Of a stretch of 64,000 nucleotides of DNA, positions 55,163 through 64,000 are shown in pieces (positions within the stretch are counted from its first letter, which is position 1; each line of letters opens with the position of its first letter). Position numbers and translations under genes: made by a program. Below the pieces are notes generated by a model. It had not been told where the DNA came from. It saw nothing but the letters and a program-made list of their open reading frames with translations, and ran no database searches. The DNA comes from Apodospora peruviana (taxonomy: Eukaryota > Ascomycota > Sordariomycetes > Sordariales > Lasiosphaeriaceae). Where the stretch lies: NCBI GenBank assembly GCA_033439685.1, contig JAUEDM010000002.1:992001-1056000 (forward strand). Direction: 5' to 3'.

Positions 55163-57208
55163 TTATTTGGAACCTCCTCTGCCTCTAAATCGACCACCCC
55201 GCCCCCGTTTGCCACCACCACCGCCATGCCGCTGTGGTGGGACGGGAGGTAATGGAGGCTGAGGACCACGGTAACCATTGCTGCGGTGTCCATTTGTGTT
55301 TCTTCCACCGCGGTTTCCGCCGCCGCCACGACCATTGTTGCTGGAAGAGAAGCTCGAGAAAGTGATCCTACCAGCGTTCTGCGGCTGTCTAGGCGGCGCA
55401 GGACGTATGAAAGGCTCGTTATCATCATCATCCTCATCGGCCTCGAAAAAGACGTGTCGCTGAGGAACGATGCTCCTCCCGCCAAAATCTGGTCTCGCGT
55501 ACGGGTCAGCCGCAGCGACACGCTGCCCAGAATACTGGAACTCAAGGGCCACCTCGGTCGAACGCGGGTCGAGGTACTGCTGAGCGTTCGCCATGCACCA
55601 CACTTCGAGCTCAGGCTCGGCAGGTTGCTGTCGGTTGAAAAGGCAATCTGCGCCGTAGTGGCCCTCCTTTCCACAAAGGTAACAGTACACTGGCAAAGCC
55701 TTCACTTTACGGATCCGGTTGGGATCCGGCTGGAATCTGTACAGCGCGGCGCACGATGTTTCGATGTGCTTCCGGGACTGGCAAAATGCGCACTCCATCT
55801 GATCTTTGGGCAGGGCGAGCTTCTCGTGACAACCCTCTCGAGAGTGTCCGAGTTGTCTGCACTTGGTACATCGACGTCTTGTTGGGCACTTGTGAGTAAA
55901 GTGATCATCGCCGCCACAGAAACGGCACGTCAACTCTGGACAGTCAACTAGAGAGTGACCATGGTGAGCACACATGACACAAAACTCCTCGTCTGGGCCG
56001 ACTCTGGGAAAGTAGACCTCTCGCTGTTCCTCGATTGAAAGGGGCCGATGGGCAGCTTGTTCATCGATTGAAGGGGGCCGGTGGACAAAATCGGATACTT
56101 CCATAGCTTCGGCAGCTGGAGACCGTAATGCACTGGCTTGTCCATTTACCGCCCCGTTAGACAAGGTTTGGGGCGCCTTGTCCAATTCCCGTTCGGCCTT
56201 GAGCTCCGATTCCCGTTGCGCATTAAGCATTCTGACCAATTTTGCTCTCAGCGGGCCTGGCTCGCCTGCCGCGATAACTTGTGCCGCCCGCCTAGCAGAT
56301 AGGGCACTTTGGGCATTGAGTCCGTTAATGGTCGCTATCCAGCTGTCATGAGCAAGAACAAGTCTCTCACGCGCGACTGAGGGAGGTCCGATGTTTCCAT
56401 TGAGGCTGATAACCTCTTGACACCACTCAAAGAACTTGGCTTGCCACGCCTCAGCATGTTTGATTCCAATAGCAGTGAGGTCGGAAAGAGGGGGCGATGG
56501 CGGCAGCACCCAGTTTTTCCAGTCGTCCAATACGCCTTTGCCCTTGCCATATGCCGTGGCAGCAAATAGTGCAATGCGTCGGGCCCTTGGGGCCAAGGAC
56601 TCCATGTTGTCGAGCCAGTGACGCCAAGCATGGTGAACGATTGTCTGATCCCGTAACCCGCCTTGGTCCGGGTTCATCTTGATCAATGCATCATACCATG
56701 TTTTGAAACGGGCCTTCCATTTCTTGGCCTGCCCCCCTATCTTGCCGGGCTTGTCGAGAAATTCCTCGAAATCGGCTGGGTTAGGCATGCTCCAGTTGTC
56801 AAACGTTCTTGTCTCGACGTCAGATGATTCAGACTCGTCAAGCACAATAACATCTGGAGCCGCTTCGACCGGTGTCCTGCTGAGAGTAGACTTCCCCGAC
56901 CCAACGAACGATGTTCTCAGTCCTCCGCCAACACCACGGTTCCATCGGTTGTGCGACGCTGTACGTTCTGCTTCTGTATCGGTCTCCTCTTCTTCGAGCA
57001 GTTCCTCCTCGGGGCTCGAGTCTCTAATCTCGCCCTCATCAGCGGAGCTGCTAGGTGTGCGAGCGGAAGTGTCGACTTTGGATTTTTTGCGGAGTGGCTC
57101 GGGGTCTGATTCTGGTTCAGAGAGCTCGCCTATGACAATTGGGTCATTGCGAATGCCTCCCCCCTTTGCTGCGCGCTTCCGGCCCGCCGAAGACTGAGTG
57201 GAACTCAT
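55163..57208 (-). CDS. AIR1: Air1/Air2-like zinc-knuckle protein (TRAMP complex)
   Basis: A single exon of 681 residues from the ATG at 57208 (MSSTQSSAGRKRAAKG); the frame is open further upstream but offers only a TTG. Five CCHC knuckles (C-x2-C-x4-H-x4-C) lie at about 408-520: CVMCAHHGHSLVDC, CRFCGGDDHFTHKC, CTKCRQLGHSREGC, CAFCQSRKHIETSC and CYLCGKEGHYGADC. Five tandem knuckles with this spacing, followed by an RGG/Gly-rich tail (GRGGGGNRGGRNTNG; RGRGGRFRGRGG), match Air1/Air2, the RNA-binding subunit that joins Trf4/5 and Mtr4 in nuclear RNA surveillance. The long N-terminal half is acidic and serine-rich plus a helical segment (about 175-340). It is longer than the yeast proteins (about 350 residues), so the N-terminal part may add fungal-specific contacts. 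Confidence 0.87.
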   Translation of the reverse strand: MSSTQSSAGRKRAAKGGGIRNDPIVIGELSEPESDPEPLRKKSKVDTSARTPSSSADEGEIRDSSPEEELLEEEETDTEAERTASHNRWNRGVGGGLRTSFVGSGKSTLSRTPVEAAPDVIVLDESESSDVETRTFDNWSMPNPADFEEFLDKPGKIGGQAKKWKARFKTWYDALIKMNPDQGGLRDQTIVHHAWRHWLDNMESLAPRARRIALFAATAYGKGKGVLDDWKNWVLPPSPPLSDLTAIGIKHAEAWQAKFFEWCQEVISLNGNIGPPSVARERLVLAHDSWIATINGLNAQSALSARRAAQVIAAGEPGPLRAKLVRMLNAQRESELKAERELDKAPQTLSNGAVNGQASALRSPAAEAMEVSDFVHRPPSIDEQAAHRPLSIEEQREVYFPRVGPDEEFCVMCAHHGHSLVDCPELTCRFCGGDDHFTHKCPTRRRCTKCRQLGHSREGCHEKLALPKDQMECAFCQSRKHIETSCAALYRFQPDPNRIRKVKALPVYCYLCGKEGHYGADCLFNRQQPAEPELEVWCMANAQQYLDPRSTEVALEFQYSGQRVAAADPYARPDFGGRSIVPQRHVFFEADEDDDDNEPFIRPAPPRQPQNAGRITFSSFSSSNNGRGGGGNRGGRNTNGHRSNGYRGPQPPLPPVPPQRHGGGGGKRGRGGRFRGRGGSK

Positions 57209-57971
57209 CTTTGGTCCACTATCATCGGACTTGGACGAGTGGCTCTTACGATGTCGTGCGCCACCCAAGCCAAGCAAATGACTTCGGTCTGACAATCCCC
57301 TCAAAGTGCACTGCGACGGTCGTGGCTCGACGTCCGGTGCGGCCAAGAAGGGACGGTTCGAACGCTTTCAGGCAGTCGCGTCGCGGTCGAGCTGAACTCT
57401 AACCACGCAGATACTGGCGATGTGTGCCACGAAAAATCAGTGCCTTTCTGACGCCTCTCTTCAGGATTCCCTTCAGAGATGCTTCTATTGTCCGCTTAGA
57501 ATGAGGTGGCAATCGTAAGAGAAGGGACAAGAAAAAGTCTGGTGTCGTGATGAAACCCAAGTGAGCCAGCCCAATTACAGCCCTCGGAGCTGTGGTCGGT
57601 CGCTGTAGGCTGTAACCCTCTGAGACGACCTGGCCTCGGGTAAAATATCCTTTTCGTCAATCTGTGCACATCCAGCAGACTTTGAAAGTGAAAGTTGGAT
57701 AACACAGAGTGGTGATGGGGACGCGTAATAAACCCAGAGGTTTTTGATATGAAGGCAGAATCTAGGTTCGAGAATTAAAGTTAAACCCTGCGAAATTGGC
57801 CCAGGTGTGCAGCCGCTGGAAGTGGGCAGCAGAAAGAGTGGGGTTCCAAGAAGCGCCTCAGAGGCTCAGAAAAAAGTAGCGTTAGCAGCACACTAACGTT
57901 CTTTGCGGCTCCCACCACCGAAATCTGCTAGTACACGTGTAAAGCTGCTTACAGATCACTACTTAAAAGTT
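57209..57971. other. AIR1/2 upstream region
   Basis: 763 bp between the AIR1/2 start and the probable LTR. No gene or RNA recognised. Confidence 0.55.
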
Positions 57972-58519
57972 TGTTAGTGTGGGACTTCCCCCCACAAAAA
58001 GAAAAACACAAAGCAAGGGTAGTTACAGGGGGTTCCAGCCAATCAACCACTAGATTCAACAACATCCGAATGCCGGATTTTTCAACGATTTTAAAGTGTA
58101 ACAACCTGTATATGGGTGTCCTTGACAACACAAGGACCACAAGAGTGTCTGTTGCTCCACAGAGCCACAAGGTTTAGGTCTTAGGTAGGGGGTAATCACA
58201 AAGAGTACTGGTTCCAAGGAACACACAAGATGCGCAGTTGACACAACAACTATTGCCAAAGTACTTGTATTGATTACTGCCATAATAAATCCTCCCTCGA
58301 GAGTGCCAGACCTCGAACCTATATAGAACTACTACGACCAATGGGATAGAACCCAAAGTCCCGGACCCGTGGGTCTCTGGGCCCGTCCCGGAGTCCCGAA
58401 CCCACGGGTCCCCGGGTCCGTCCCGGAGTCCGGACTTCTCGGGTCCTCGGGACCATCAGGCAGCTGTCACCCAGTCGCTGCCAGGTGTCAGCCCTGTTGC
58501 CCAATCTGGGCTCGTAACA
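57972..58519. mobile_element. Probable solo LTR of a retrotransposon
   Basis: The segment is bounded by TGTTA at the left and TAACA at the right, the five-base inverted ends common in fungal LTRs. On the minus strand it reads TGTTACGAGCCCAG at the start and contains a TATA-like TTCTATATAGG about 190 bases in, followed by a region that could be an R/U5 segment. Three GC-rich tandem units lie upstream of that TATA. No gag, pol or second LTR is in the neighbourhood, and I found no clean target-site duplication (flanks AAGTT and TAGTA). Another possible terminus, GTTACA at about 58098, would give a shorter element. Its identity as an LTR is inference from structure. Confidence 0.5.
58357..58452. 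repeat. Three imperfect ~33-bp GC-rich tandem units
   Basis: The motif GTCCCGGA(G)TCC with GGGTCC/CGGGTCC recurs three times in about 96 bp, inside the probable LTR. Units differ by several substitutions. Confidence 0.75.
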
Positions 58520-58524
58520 TAGTA

Positions 58525-58645
58525 CTAAGGACTTGGCTGTATTGCACTTATTTTTATACCTAGCTTAATTAAAAGAATCTTAAATTTCTATTAGCTTCAA
58601 CATCCTTATTTTTATCTACCCATTTATACCAGGCTAACGAAATTT
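58525..58645. other. AT-rich patch beside the LTR
   Basis: A sharply AT-rich stretch (TTAATTAAAAG, TTAAATTTC, TATTTTTAT) between the probable LTR and the tRNA-Glu gene. It could be old transposon sequence mutated by repeat-induced point mutation, but I cannot identify an ancestral element. Confidence 0.45.
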
Positions 58646-58786
58646 CCAGGGGGACAATGTACACGAAGGTCTATTGTTAATAACGGGCGCCGCCCAGCGT
58701 GCATGCAGAAGATCCGCAATGACATTGATAAACTGTAATCCTGACAAACTTTCAACAAATCGGAAGCCATCCCGGCTTTTCAAAAA

Positions 58787-58880
58787 TCGGGTATGGTGTA
58801 GCGGTAACATCGTTGACTCTCACTTCTCAGAAGTGACTGCTCTCTCTCAACAGCCCCGGGTTCGACTCCCGGTATCCGAG
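58787..58880 (+). tRNA. tRNA-Glu (anticodon CUC), with intron
   Basis: A full cloverleaf can be folded. The acceptor TCGGGTA pairs with TATCCGA (one G-T wobble), with discriminator G58880. The D arm is GTGT/ACAT with a GG-containing loop. The anticodon stem GTTGA/TCAAC has loop C-T-C-T-C-A-C, giving anticodon CUC. The T arm is CCGGG-TTCGACT-CCCGG. A 23-base intron at 58823-58845 lies between positions 37 and 38, the standard place for nuclear tRNA introns. A T-rich stretch follows at 58880-58896, serving as Pol III terminator. It decodes GAG. Confidence 0.92.
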
Positions 58881-60654
58881 TCTCTATTGTTTTTGTCGTT
58901 TTCTGAACGACCGACCACCACCCCATACGTACATACATACATACATATGCAGACAGTAAGTAATAAATACATTAATGATATTAAGAGGAGGAGGGACGAT
59001 GGATGAATTTTGGTTTTTTGCTTTCTTATTTTATTATGTAAAACGAGATATTTGACGGACCTAGCCAGCGACGGTTGTAAAGCCTATCTATCTGGTCAGA
59101 CAGTCTTCGAGGCGAACGAACTATATCGTTTAAGACGTATTAACTTAACTCTCTTCCCCTTCGTTGTTCTTGGTTGACTCCTTTATTTACCTCACCCTCT
59201 GCCGTCTTCCTCTTATCAACTCACCCGCCAAAAGTCCGTTCAGACCCACCGATATCGTGAGGTCAATAAGTTGAAAGTTAAGAAACTACAATGCAGACAA
59301 AGCTGACTCACTCGACGGCCGAGTTGCAGAAATTAAACATGCCGGTTTAGACAGTGATAAAGGGAAAAGTAAAACAAGGTGCTTGGCGCAACAGAAGCGT
59401 GCCGGGCTCAAAAGTTGAGTCAGCAGCAAAGGATGGAAGGAAGGCTTGACTTCACACTTGGCGTCACATTGTTACTACTGTAGGACCGCTGAGAGCCCAA
59501 CCTACTACCAGTTCCAAGCATAGACCGCACCGAGCTCTGGAGCACCCGGTAGCAATAGTATATACCCCCAAGCCCAACCAGATATGCCCTTTCCACGAAC
59601 ACGGCTATGATGCCACTTTTCCAGGCCTCCAACGTCTTTAAACCCGGAGACCACTGGATCACAACCCGTTCGTAACTCTCTGATCTCTTGCTTCTTTTTG
59701 CGCCTTTGTTCTCCTCCTTTTCTTGTTCGTTTCTCCTACATCACCAACCTACGGGATATGTCTGAGATGGGGGCTTTGTGTTTGTCTAGTTGAAATCTCC
59801 ATCTATACATATCTGTGTTCCATTGCGCTTTGGCGGAAACAGGTACGATGCTGATAGTACCAAGGCGTCCAACAAAACAGAGACACCGTTTGGCCAGTTG
59901 TCACGGTACTAATGCCGTACTTAACATTCCTTCTTAGATGCCCTCAGAGACAAAGAGCAGTATGGCAAAACAAAAATGATGAATTTGGCTGGCCTATGAG
60001 TCCATCTCACCCAAACTCTGGGGTGCTCTAGACCGAAACGAGAGAAAAATATACAACACCAGGGATATGCTGGACGTCACCGACCCAACTACTAGTCTGG
60101 TGGTCACTGGTTGTATCTAGCAGGGAGTATAGCAGGTGAGAACTGAATGGGATGGGTCCGATTTTGTATCGTCGTCTTTGGCATTGGAGAGAGACTGACT
60201 TGATTATGGGGACAGCAGGTAATGTACATACATCCACCGGGGTAACTTATTGGGAGATGACCATATGTATATCAGAAGGATTGATTAGGGTAAAGGGCAC
60301 GATTAAACTTCCATCCAATTCTACCGAGCATAGTTGATGTGGTAAGCCCACCTACCTATTACTATTTTCATGTTATTTACTTGGGCTCTACCATTTCTTT
60401 TCTACATAGCCTGCTTTGTACGGCGTGATTCGATCAAGGGACTGGCGATGATTAGTTTCGATATACTTGGACGACGATCTGCTGGGACGGCTGTATCTCT
60501 CTCGTCACCATGTGTTTGCTGCCCGCCTCGGCGTCAGTAAATGCGAAGAATTGTGGCCAAAAGAGTCATGAGTTGGTGAAATTTTTTTAAAAAAAAAGAA
60601 AGTCGGAAACAGCAAAAAAGCTTCTTCACCAGTCTTAGTGATTTGGTGATGATA
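58881..60654. other. Intergenic region between two tRNA genes
   Basis: 1.8 kb with a CATA microsatellite at about 58928-58947 and otherwise nothing recognised. Short frames lack motifs. Confidence 0.6.
58928..58947. repeat. (CATA)n microsatellite
   Basis: About five tetranucleotide units, 50 bases after the tRNA-Glu gene. Confidence 0.9.
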
Positions 60655-60724
60655 TGCGTCAGCCGCGAATCGAATGCAGGGCCATCAATGGCAACGATGG
60701 ATTTTACCACTAAACCACTGACGC
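60655..60724 (-). tRNA. tRNA-Gly (anticodon GCC)-like gene, possibly degenerate
   Basis: On the minus strand the acceptor GCGTCAG pairs perfectly with CTGACGC, followed by discriminator A60655. The D arm is GTTT/AAAT with loop AGTGGTA. The anticodon stem CATCG/TGATG has loop TTGCCAT, giving GCC. The T arm is CTGCA-TTCGATT-CGCGG: pair 53-61 is A-C instead of the near-invariant G-C, and one pair is a wobble. Only three bases remain for the variable loop. The B box is therefore weakened (CATTCGATTCG instead of GGTTCGANNCC). A T6 run lies about 35 bases past the 3' end. It could be functional or a recently decayed copy. Confidence 0.65.
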
Positions 60725-62075
60725 CGGCTGGATGATAACAGTCAATGTCTTCCTAACTCGGTTGTTAGTGTTTTGAGGCTCCTCTTTTCGAACCACGTAT
60801 GCATAGCTTTAAAGAGTGGATATGTGGGAAGTCCATGGTACTTGCTAACCGTTAGATTTCGGTCTCGGCTTGATAAACATTCACTGTATGTATGCCTTCT
60901 TCTTGTAATCTGAATACCCGACTAGGTAGATGCGGATTGATATATCTTAACTTCCCGAGTCTGACCAACTTACCACCTCCTAACATCCTGCTAGAAGTGA
61001 TAGCTGAGTTGAATGTTTCTTAGGAATCGATATCGTAATAAAGCTTAAAGTTCGTTGTTCCCTTCCTTATCTAAGTTATCAAGATGGCACATCCAAGTAC
61101 AGCTCGGGATGGAGCTAATATGTAAGGAATATGATTAAGACAGAGGCTGTTATTATGTGGGCTCAAAAGACGTTGAAGATCATTAGACTGACACCCAGCT
61201 TCACCTCTCCGGAGCACCGCGTACGTACCTCCCGACACTAGCAACAGACAATGGATAACGGTTTGGCCTTTGAGAGACTTCGCTGGAGCTAGTCAGACAG
61301 AGAGCCATAGCTCCTCTATTACTTTGATGTCTTGGGCCATGGCAGGATGTTTATCAAGCTGCCAGTTGCCACATCCAAACTTCTTGAGAAAAGACCACCT
61401 ATCTCCAGCTAGCTCTATCTGTTGAGATACCTCCCTAAAGTACCCAAATACAACCACAGAGAGACAACCCATGGACATACCCAGCAATGTTCTCATATCG
61501 ATACAGCCCCTACACACCATCAACTATCCATCTTCATTCTCATAAACTGTGACAGTACCCTGACTACTTCCTTGCTCACATTCCTCCTCTCCAGAACCAA
61601 CCACATACTATTTAAAGCTTCTTTACTCAAAAAAAACTGTCTTCAATGCTGTAAACAGATCGGCAAGCAGTCAGGTAGGTTCGTTACATTCTTGAACATA
61701 TTTCTCTCCTCTCCTCTCTGTCTCTCATTTTTCTTTTCACCTCCGTTCCAAACAAAAAAGCATTTGATATTCCCCATCGCCATGCTAGGTACCATATCAT
61801 TCCTTATAGCCATCATGCGAAGTTTGATTGATCTCATCCATCCTTCTTTCCCTCCCTCTAGAATGAAAACGATAATGTACTTCCCAAAGAAGCTCACCAA
61901 CCACCCCATCATCATCAACAACAACAATATTATGATAATGCTAGATACCAAAAAGTAGCAAATGCATCCATTCCTTTAAGCTTTCCGCAGAGAAACCCAA
62001 GCCAAAATCGCTAACAATGACTACCTAACCCATACACACAAAGAGAGAGATAAGGAAAAATATCAACTCACGCAA
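60725..62075. other. Intergenic region upstream of tRNA-Gly and downstream of SNF1
   Basis: 1.35 kb. A 178-codon plus-strand frame at 61422-61958 has no motif and poor codon bias, so it is not called. No other feature. Confidence 0.6.
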
Positions 62076-64000
62076 TCAATCAGCATCAGCAAGCTGCATG
62101 ATCAACCGCGCCGCCATATCTAGAAACGGAAACGGGCTCGTGACCTCCTTGTCCTCCAGCAGCCGCCCGTCGGGCGTCTCGTACCCGTCGACCTTGAAAT
62201 CCACCAGATACACCCCATGCTCCATCTCGTAAATCTGGATCTCCATCCTCATGGCCACGACCTGGAACTCTTTCCCGCTCTCCCTGGCCAGGTGCATGGC
62301 GTCGCCATATTCCGATAGCCCAGAGGCGACCGAGTGCTTTTGTAATTCTACATCCCGAAGATGTTAGTTTAACATCTCCAAAACAATCGACAAAATAGGG
62401 ACGAAGGAAAAGGGCCACATACTATCCGTAGTCCACCGAATCTTGATATGCCATGGATCCGCCGGCAACTTGTAGACCTTGGTCGGGTCCCGAACATCCG
62501 TCCCTGACGACGTCTTCTTCCTCCCAATGCTAGGTCCGTCGTAGTCACTCCCGTCGCCACCATCACCGTCATGCTCCTTATCGTAATCCTCGTCTACAAT
62601 CCACCCTGCTCCGAGCTTGCTCAGAGCCTTATAGATACACACCAGAGCCTCCCAGGGCGCGTTCCTCGACCGGATTCCGAACTGCCACCGCACCGGCTTC
62701 TGCTTCTTGGGCGGGTTCACAGGCGTCAGCCCCTGCGGGCGCTTATTCTGCTCATCTAGCCGCAGCTGGCTACGCGAGTGCGGCTTCAGCCGGCGGATGG
62801 TTTCCTCTTGATCGGCCTGACTGCGCGGCTCAACCGAGGGCTCGAGGTTGTTGCTCGGCGAAGACCCCGAGATCTCGATCCCTTCGGCCTTGGCCTTCTC
62901 GCGCTCCATAAATACCTTGTGGTACGCGGGCAAGCTGCTGGGCAGGATGCCAACCTTGCTGACATACGGCCTGGGCGATGTTCCCGTGCTGGTGGATGTG
63001 ATGGATCGCGCCGACGACATATTAGGGTCTAACATGGGGCTCATGTTGGTCTCATCACCTGGCGTCGTGATATTTCCCCCGATTTCTTCAGGGAAAAACT
63101 TAGCACTACTGTCCTCGTCTACAGTTGGGGAGGCCCCAAATGGGTTTTCCGAACCCAGGTTTGCTTCACTTGAGGGTCAGGTTTTGGTAGCGTCTAAATT
63201 GCAACGACAACAGAGTCGAGCACGCACACAGGACGGAGGAACGGAAACCGCACTTGGGGAAATCAGGGTGGACAAAGAAAAAGAAGGGGTCTTACGATTA
63301 TTCTGCATGATCTTGTTCTCGCGCACGATCATGTACGCATCCTTGATCGCAGACGGCTCATCCGCTTCGAGGGCTTCCTGGACGTCCCTCTTGCCGTAGC
63401 CCATAGTCTTGCTGATCTTTTCCGTTACTTCGTTATGGAGCTTCTCCTGCTCCTGGGGCGGCGCATTCGGCGCAATATCGCTGACCTTGATCGCCTTGTT
63501 TGGGTCGACACCGGTATTGAAGAACTCCTCGACAGGCGGATGCAGGTAGGCGGGTAAATCCTTCAGGAACCAGGGGTCCTGGCGGATCTCCTCGATGGTG
63601 GCGCGCTGGACGGGATTGACGACGAGCATCTTCTTGATGAGCGAAGACGCGCCCGGGCTCATCCACGTCGGCACCATGTAGCTACCACGGGCAATCTTGG
63701 CGAACAGACTCGGTATGTGCTCATCGTCGAACGGCAGGCGGCCGACGAGCAGGACGTAGAGGATCACGCCACAACTCCACACATCGACCTCGGGGCCGGC
63801 GTATAGCTTGCCGTTAATCACTTCCGGTGCGGCGTAGTTTGGAGAACCACAGCTGGTCCTGAGGAAGTTGCCGTCGGTCATAATGTTGCTGAGGCCAAAG
63901 TCGGCAATCTTGACGTTCAGATTCTCGTCGAGGAGGAGGTTTTCGGGTTTCAAATCGCGGTGGACAATCTTGTGGCGATGGCAGTACTCGACAGCGCACA
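62076..64000 (-). CDS. SNF1: SNF1/AMPK catalytic subunit, C-terminal part (5' end outside window)
   Basis: Exons in the window: 64000-63296 (enters from the right edge), 63163-62423 and 62347-62076, introns 132 and 75 bp; 571 complete codons. The kinase part begins CAVEYCHRHKIVHRDLKPEN, then DFGLSNIMTDGNFLRTSCGS with the activation-loop Thr (LRT-SCGSPNYAAPE), GPEVDVWSCGVILYVLLVGR, and the end of the kinase domain at DPWFLKDLPAYL. A UBA-like autoinhibitory segment (EKISKTMGYGKRDVQEALEA) follows, then a Ser/Pro linker and the C-terminal regulatory domain (PVRWQFGIRSRNAPWEALVC; YKLPADPWHIKIRWTTD; VAMRMEIQIYEMEHGVYLVD). This is the energy-sensing kinase that relieves glucose repression. Splice joins restore MQNNPNLGSENPFGASP and WTTDKLQKHSVASG. 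Confidence 0.94.

Noticed and set aside
57209..57346. 46-codon N-terminal extension of AIR1/2
   Set aside because: Its only start is TTG; the ATG at 57208 is the first credible start.
57967..58524. Target-site duplication around the LTR
   Set aside because: The five bases on each side (AAGTT and TAGTA) do not match; a TACTA match is only obtained with atypical element ends.
61422..61958. 178-codon plus-strand frame
   Set aside because: Poor codon bias, AT-rich, no motif, no splice logic.
1..64000. CRISPR arrays, bacterial operons, ribosome-binding sites
   Set aside because: Introns, nuclear-type tRNA intron and gene families show a eukaryotic nuclear genome; no spaced direct repeats were seen.
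1..64000. Dispersed 5S rRNA gene
   Set aside because: Looked for a 5S-like start (ACATACGACC...) on both strands in intergenic DNA and saw none; not an exhaustive search.

Overview
This window is nuclear DNA of a filamentous ascomycete, most likely a Sordariomycete. The evidence is GC-rich third codon positions, short introns (mostly 48-130 bp) with GTRNGY donors, CTRAC-type branch points and YAG acceptors, and protein families typical of that group: a Ste7/MEK-2-type MAPKK, a class VI Sln1-type hybrid histidine kinase, a Bre4-like transporter protein and an Osh3-type GOLD-PH-ORD protein. Genes lie on both strands with no operon-like spacing. No CRISPR array, phage, plasmid or secondary-metabolite cluster was seen. 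I rebuilt the exon structure by eye; every multi-exon model given here closes in frame.

Layout. 1-87: 3' end of an unidentified gene. 0.8-9.4 kb (minus): CCZ1, a mitochondrial PPR-like protein, MAF1. 11.0-16.5 kb: AP-1 sigma (minus) diverging from the GCLM-type regulator of glutathione synthesis (plus), then BUD32 (minus) diverging from an unknown single-pass membrane protein (plus). 17.7-26.9 kb (minus): OSH3 and SPT6. 29.8-38.9 kb: STE7-type MAPKK (plus), a HAD phosphatase (minus), a BRE4-like membrane protein (plus) and a carboxymuconolactone-decarboxylase-like protein (minus). 39.7-48.3 kb: DPB2 (minus) diverging over 389 bp from a small probable mitochondrial protein (plus), then SLN1 (minus). 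50.1-57.2 kb (minus): an F-box-like protein and the zinc-knuckle protein AIR1/2. 58-61 kb: a gene-poor stretch with a probable solo LTR, an AT-rich patch, an intron-containing tRNA-Glu(CUC) and a tRNA-Gly(GCC)-like gene. 62.1-64 kb (minus): the C-terminal part of SNF1, cut by the window edge.

Most genes are conserved housekeeping or signalling functions: Pol III repression (MAF1), Pol II elongation (SPT6), RNA surveillance (AIR1/2), tRNA t6A modification (BUD32), DNA replication (DPB2), vesicle traffic and lipid transfer (AP-1, CCZ1, OSH3), glutathione control (GCLM) and three signalling kinases (STE7, SLN1, SNF1). They share no single pathway. I found no convincing new multi-gene system. The observations most worth testing are two possible alternative last exons of AP-1 sigma, a two-codon first exon in MAF1, a splice-silent in-frame intron in the SPT6 SH2 region, an ambiguous MAPKK C-terminus, a diverged lipid-binding signature in OSH3, a dispersed repeat next to two gene 3' ends, and a tRNA-Gly with a broken T-arm.
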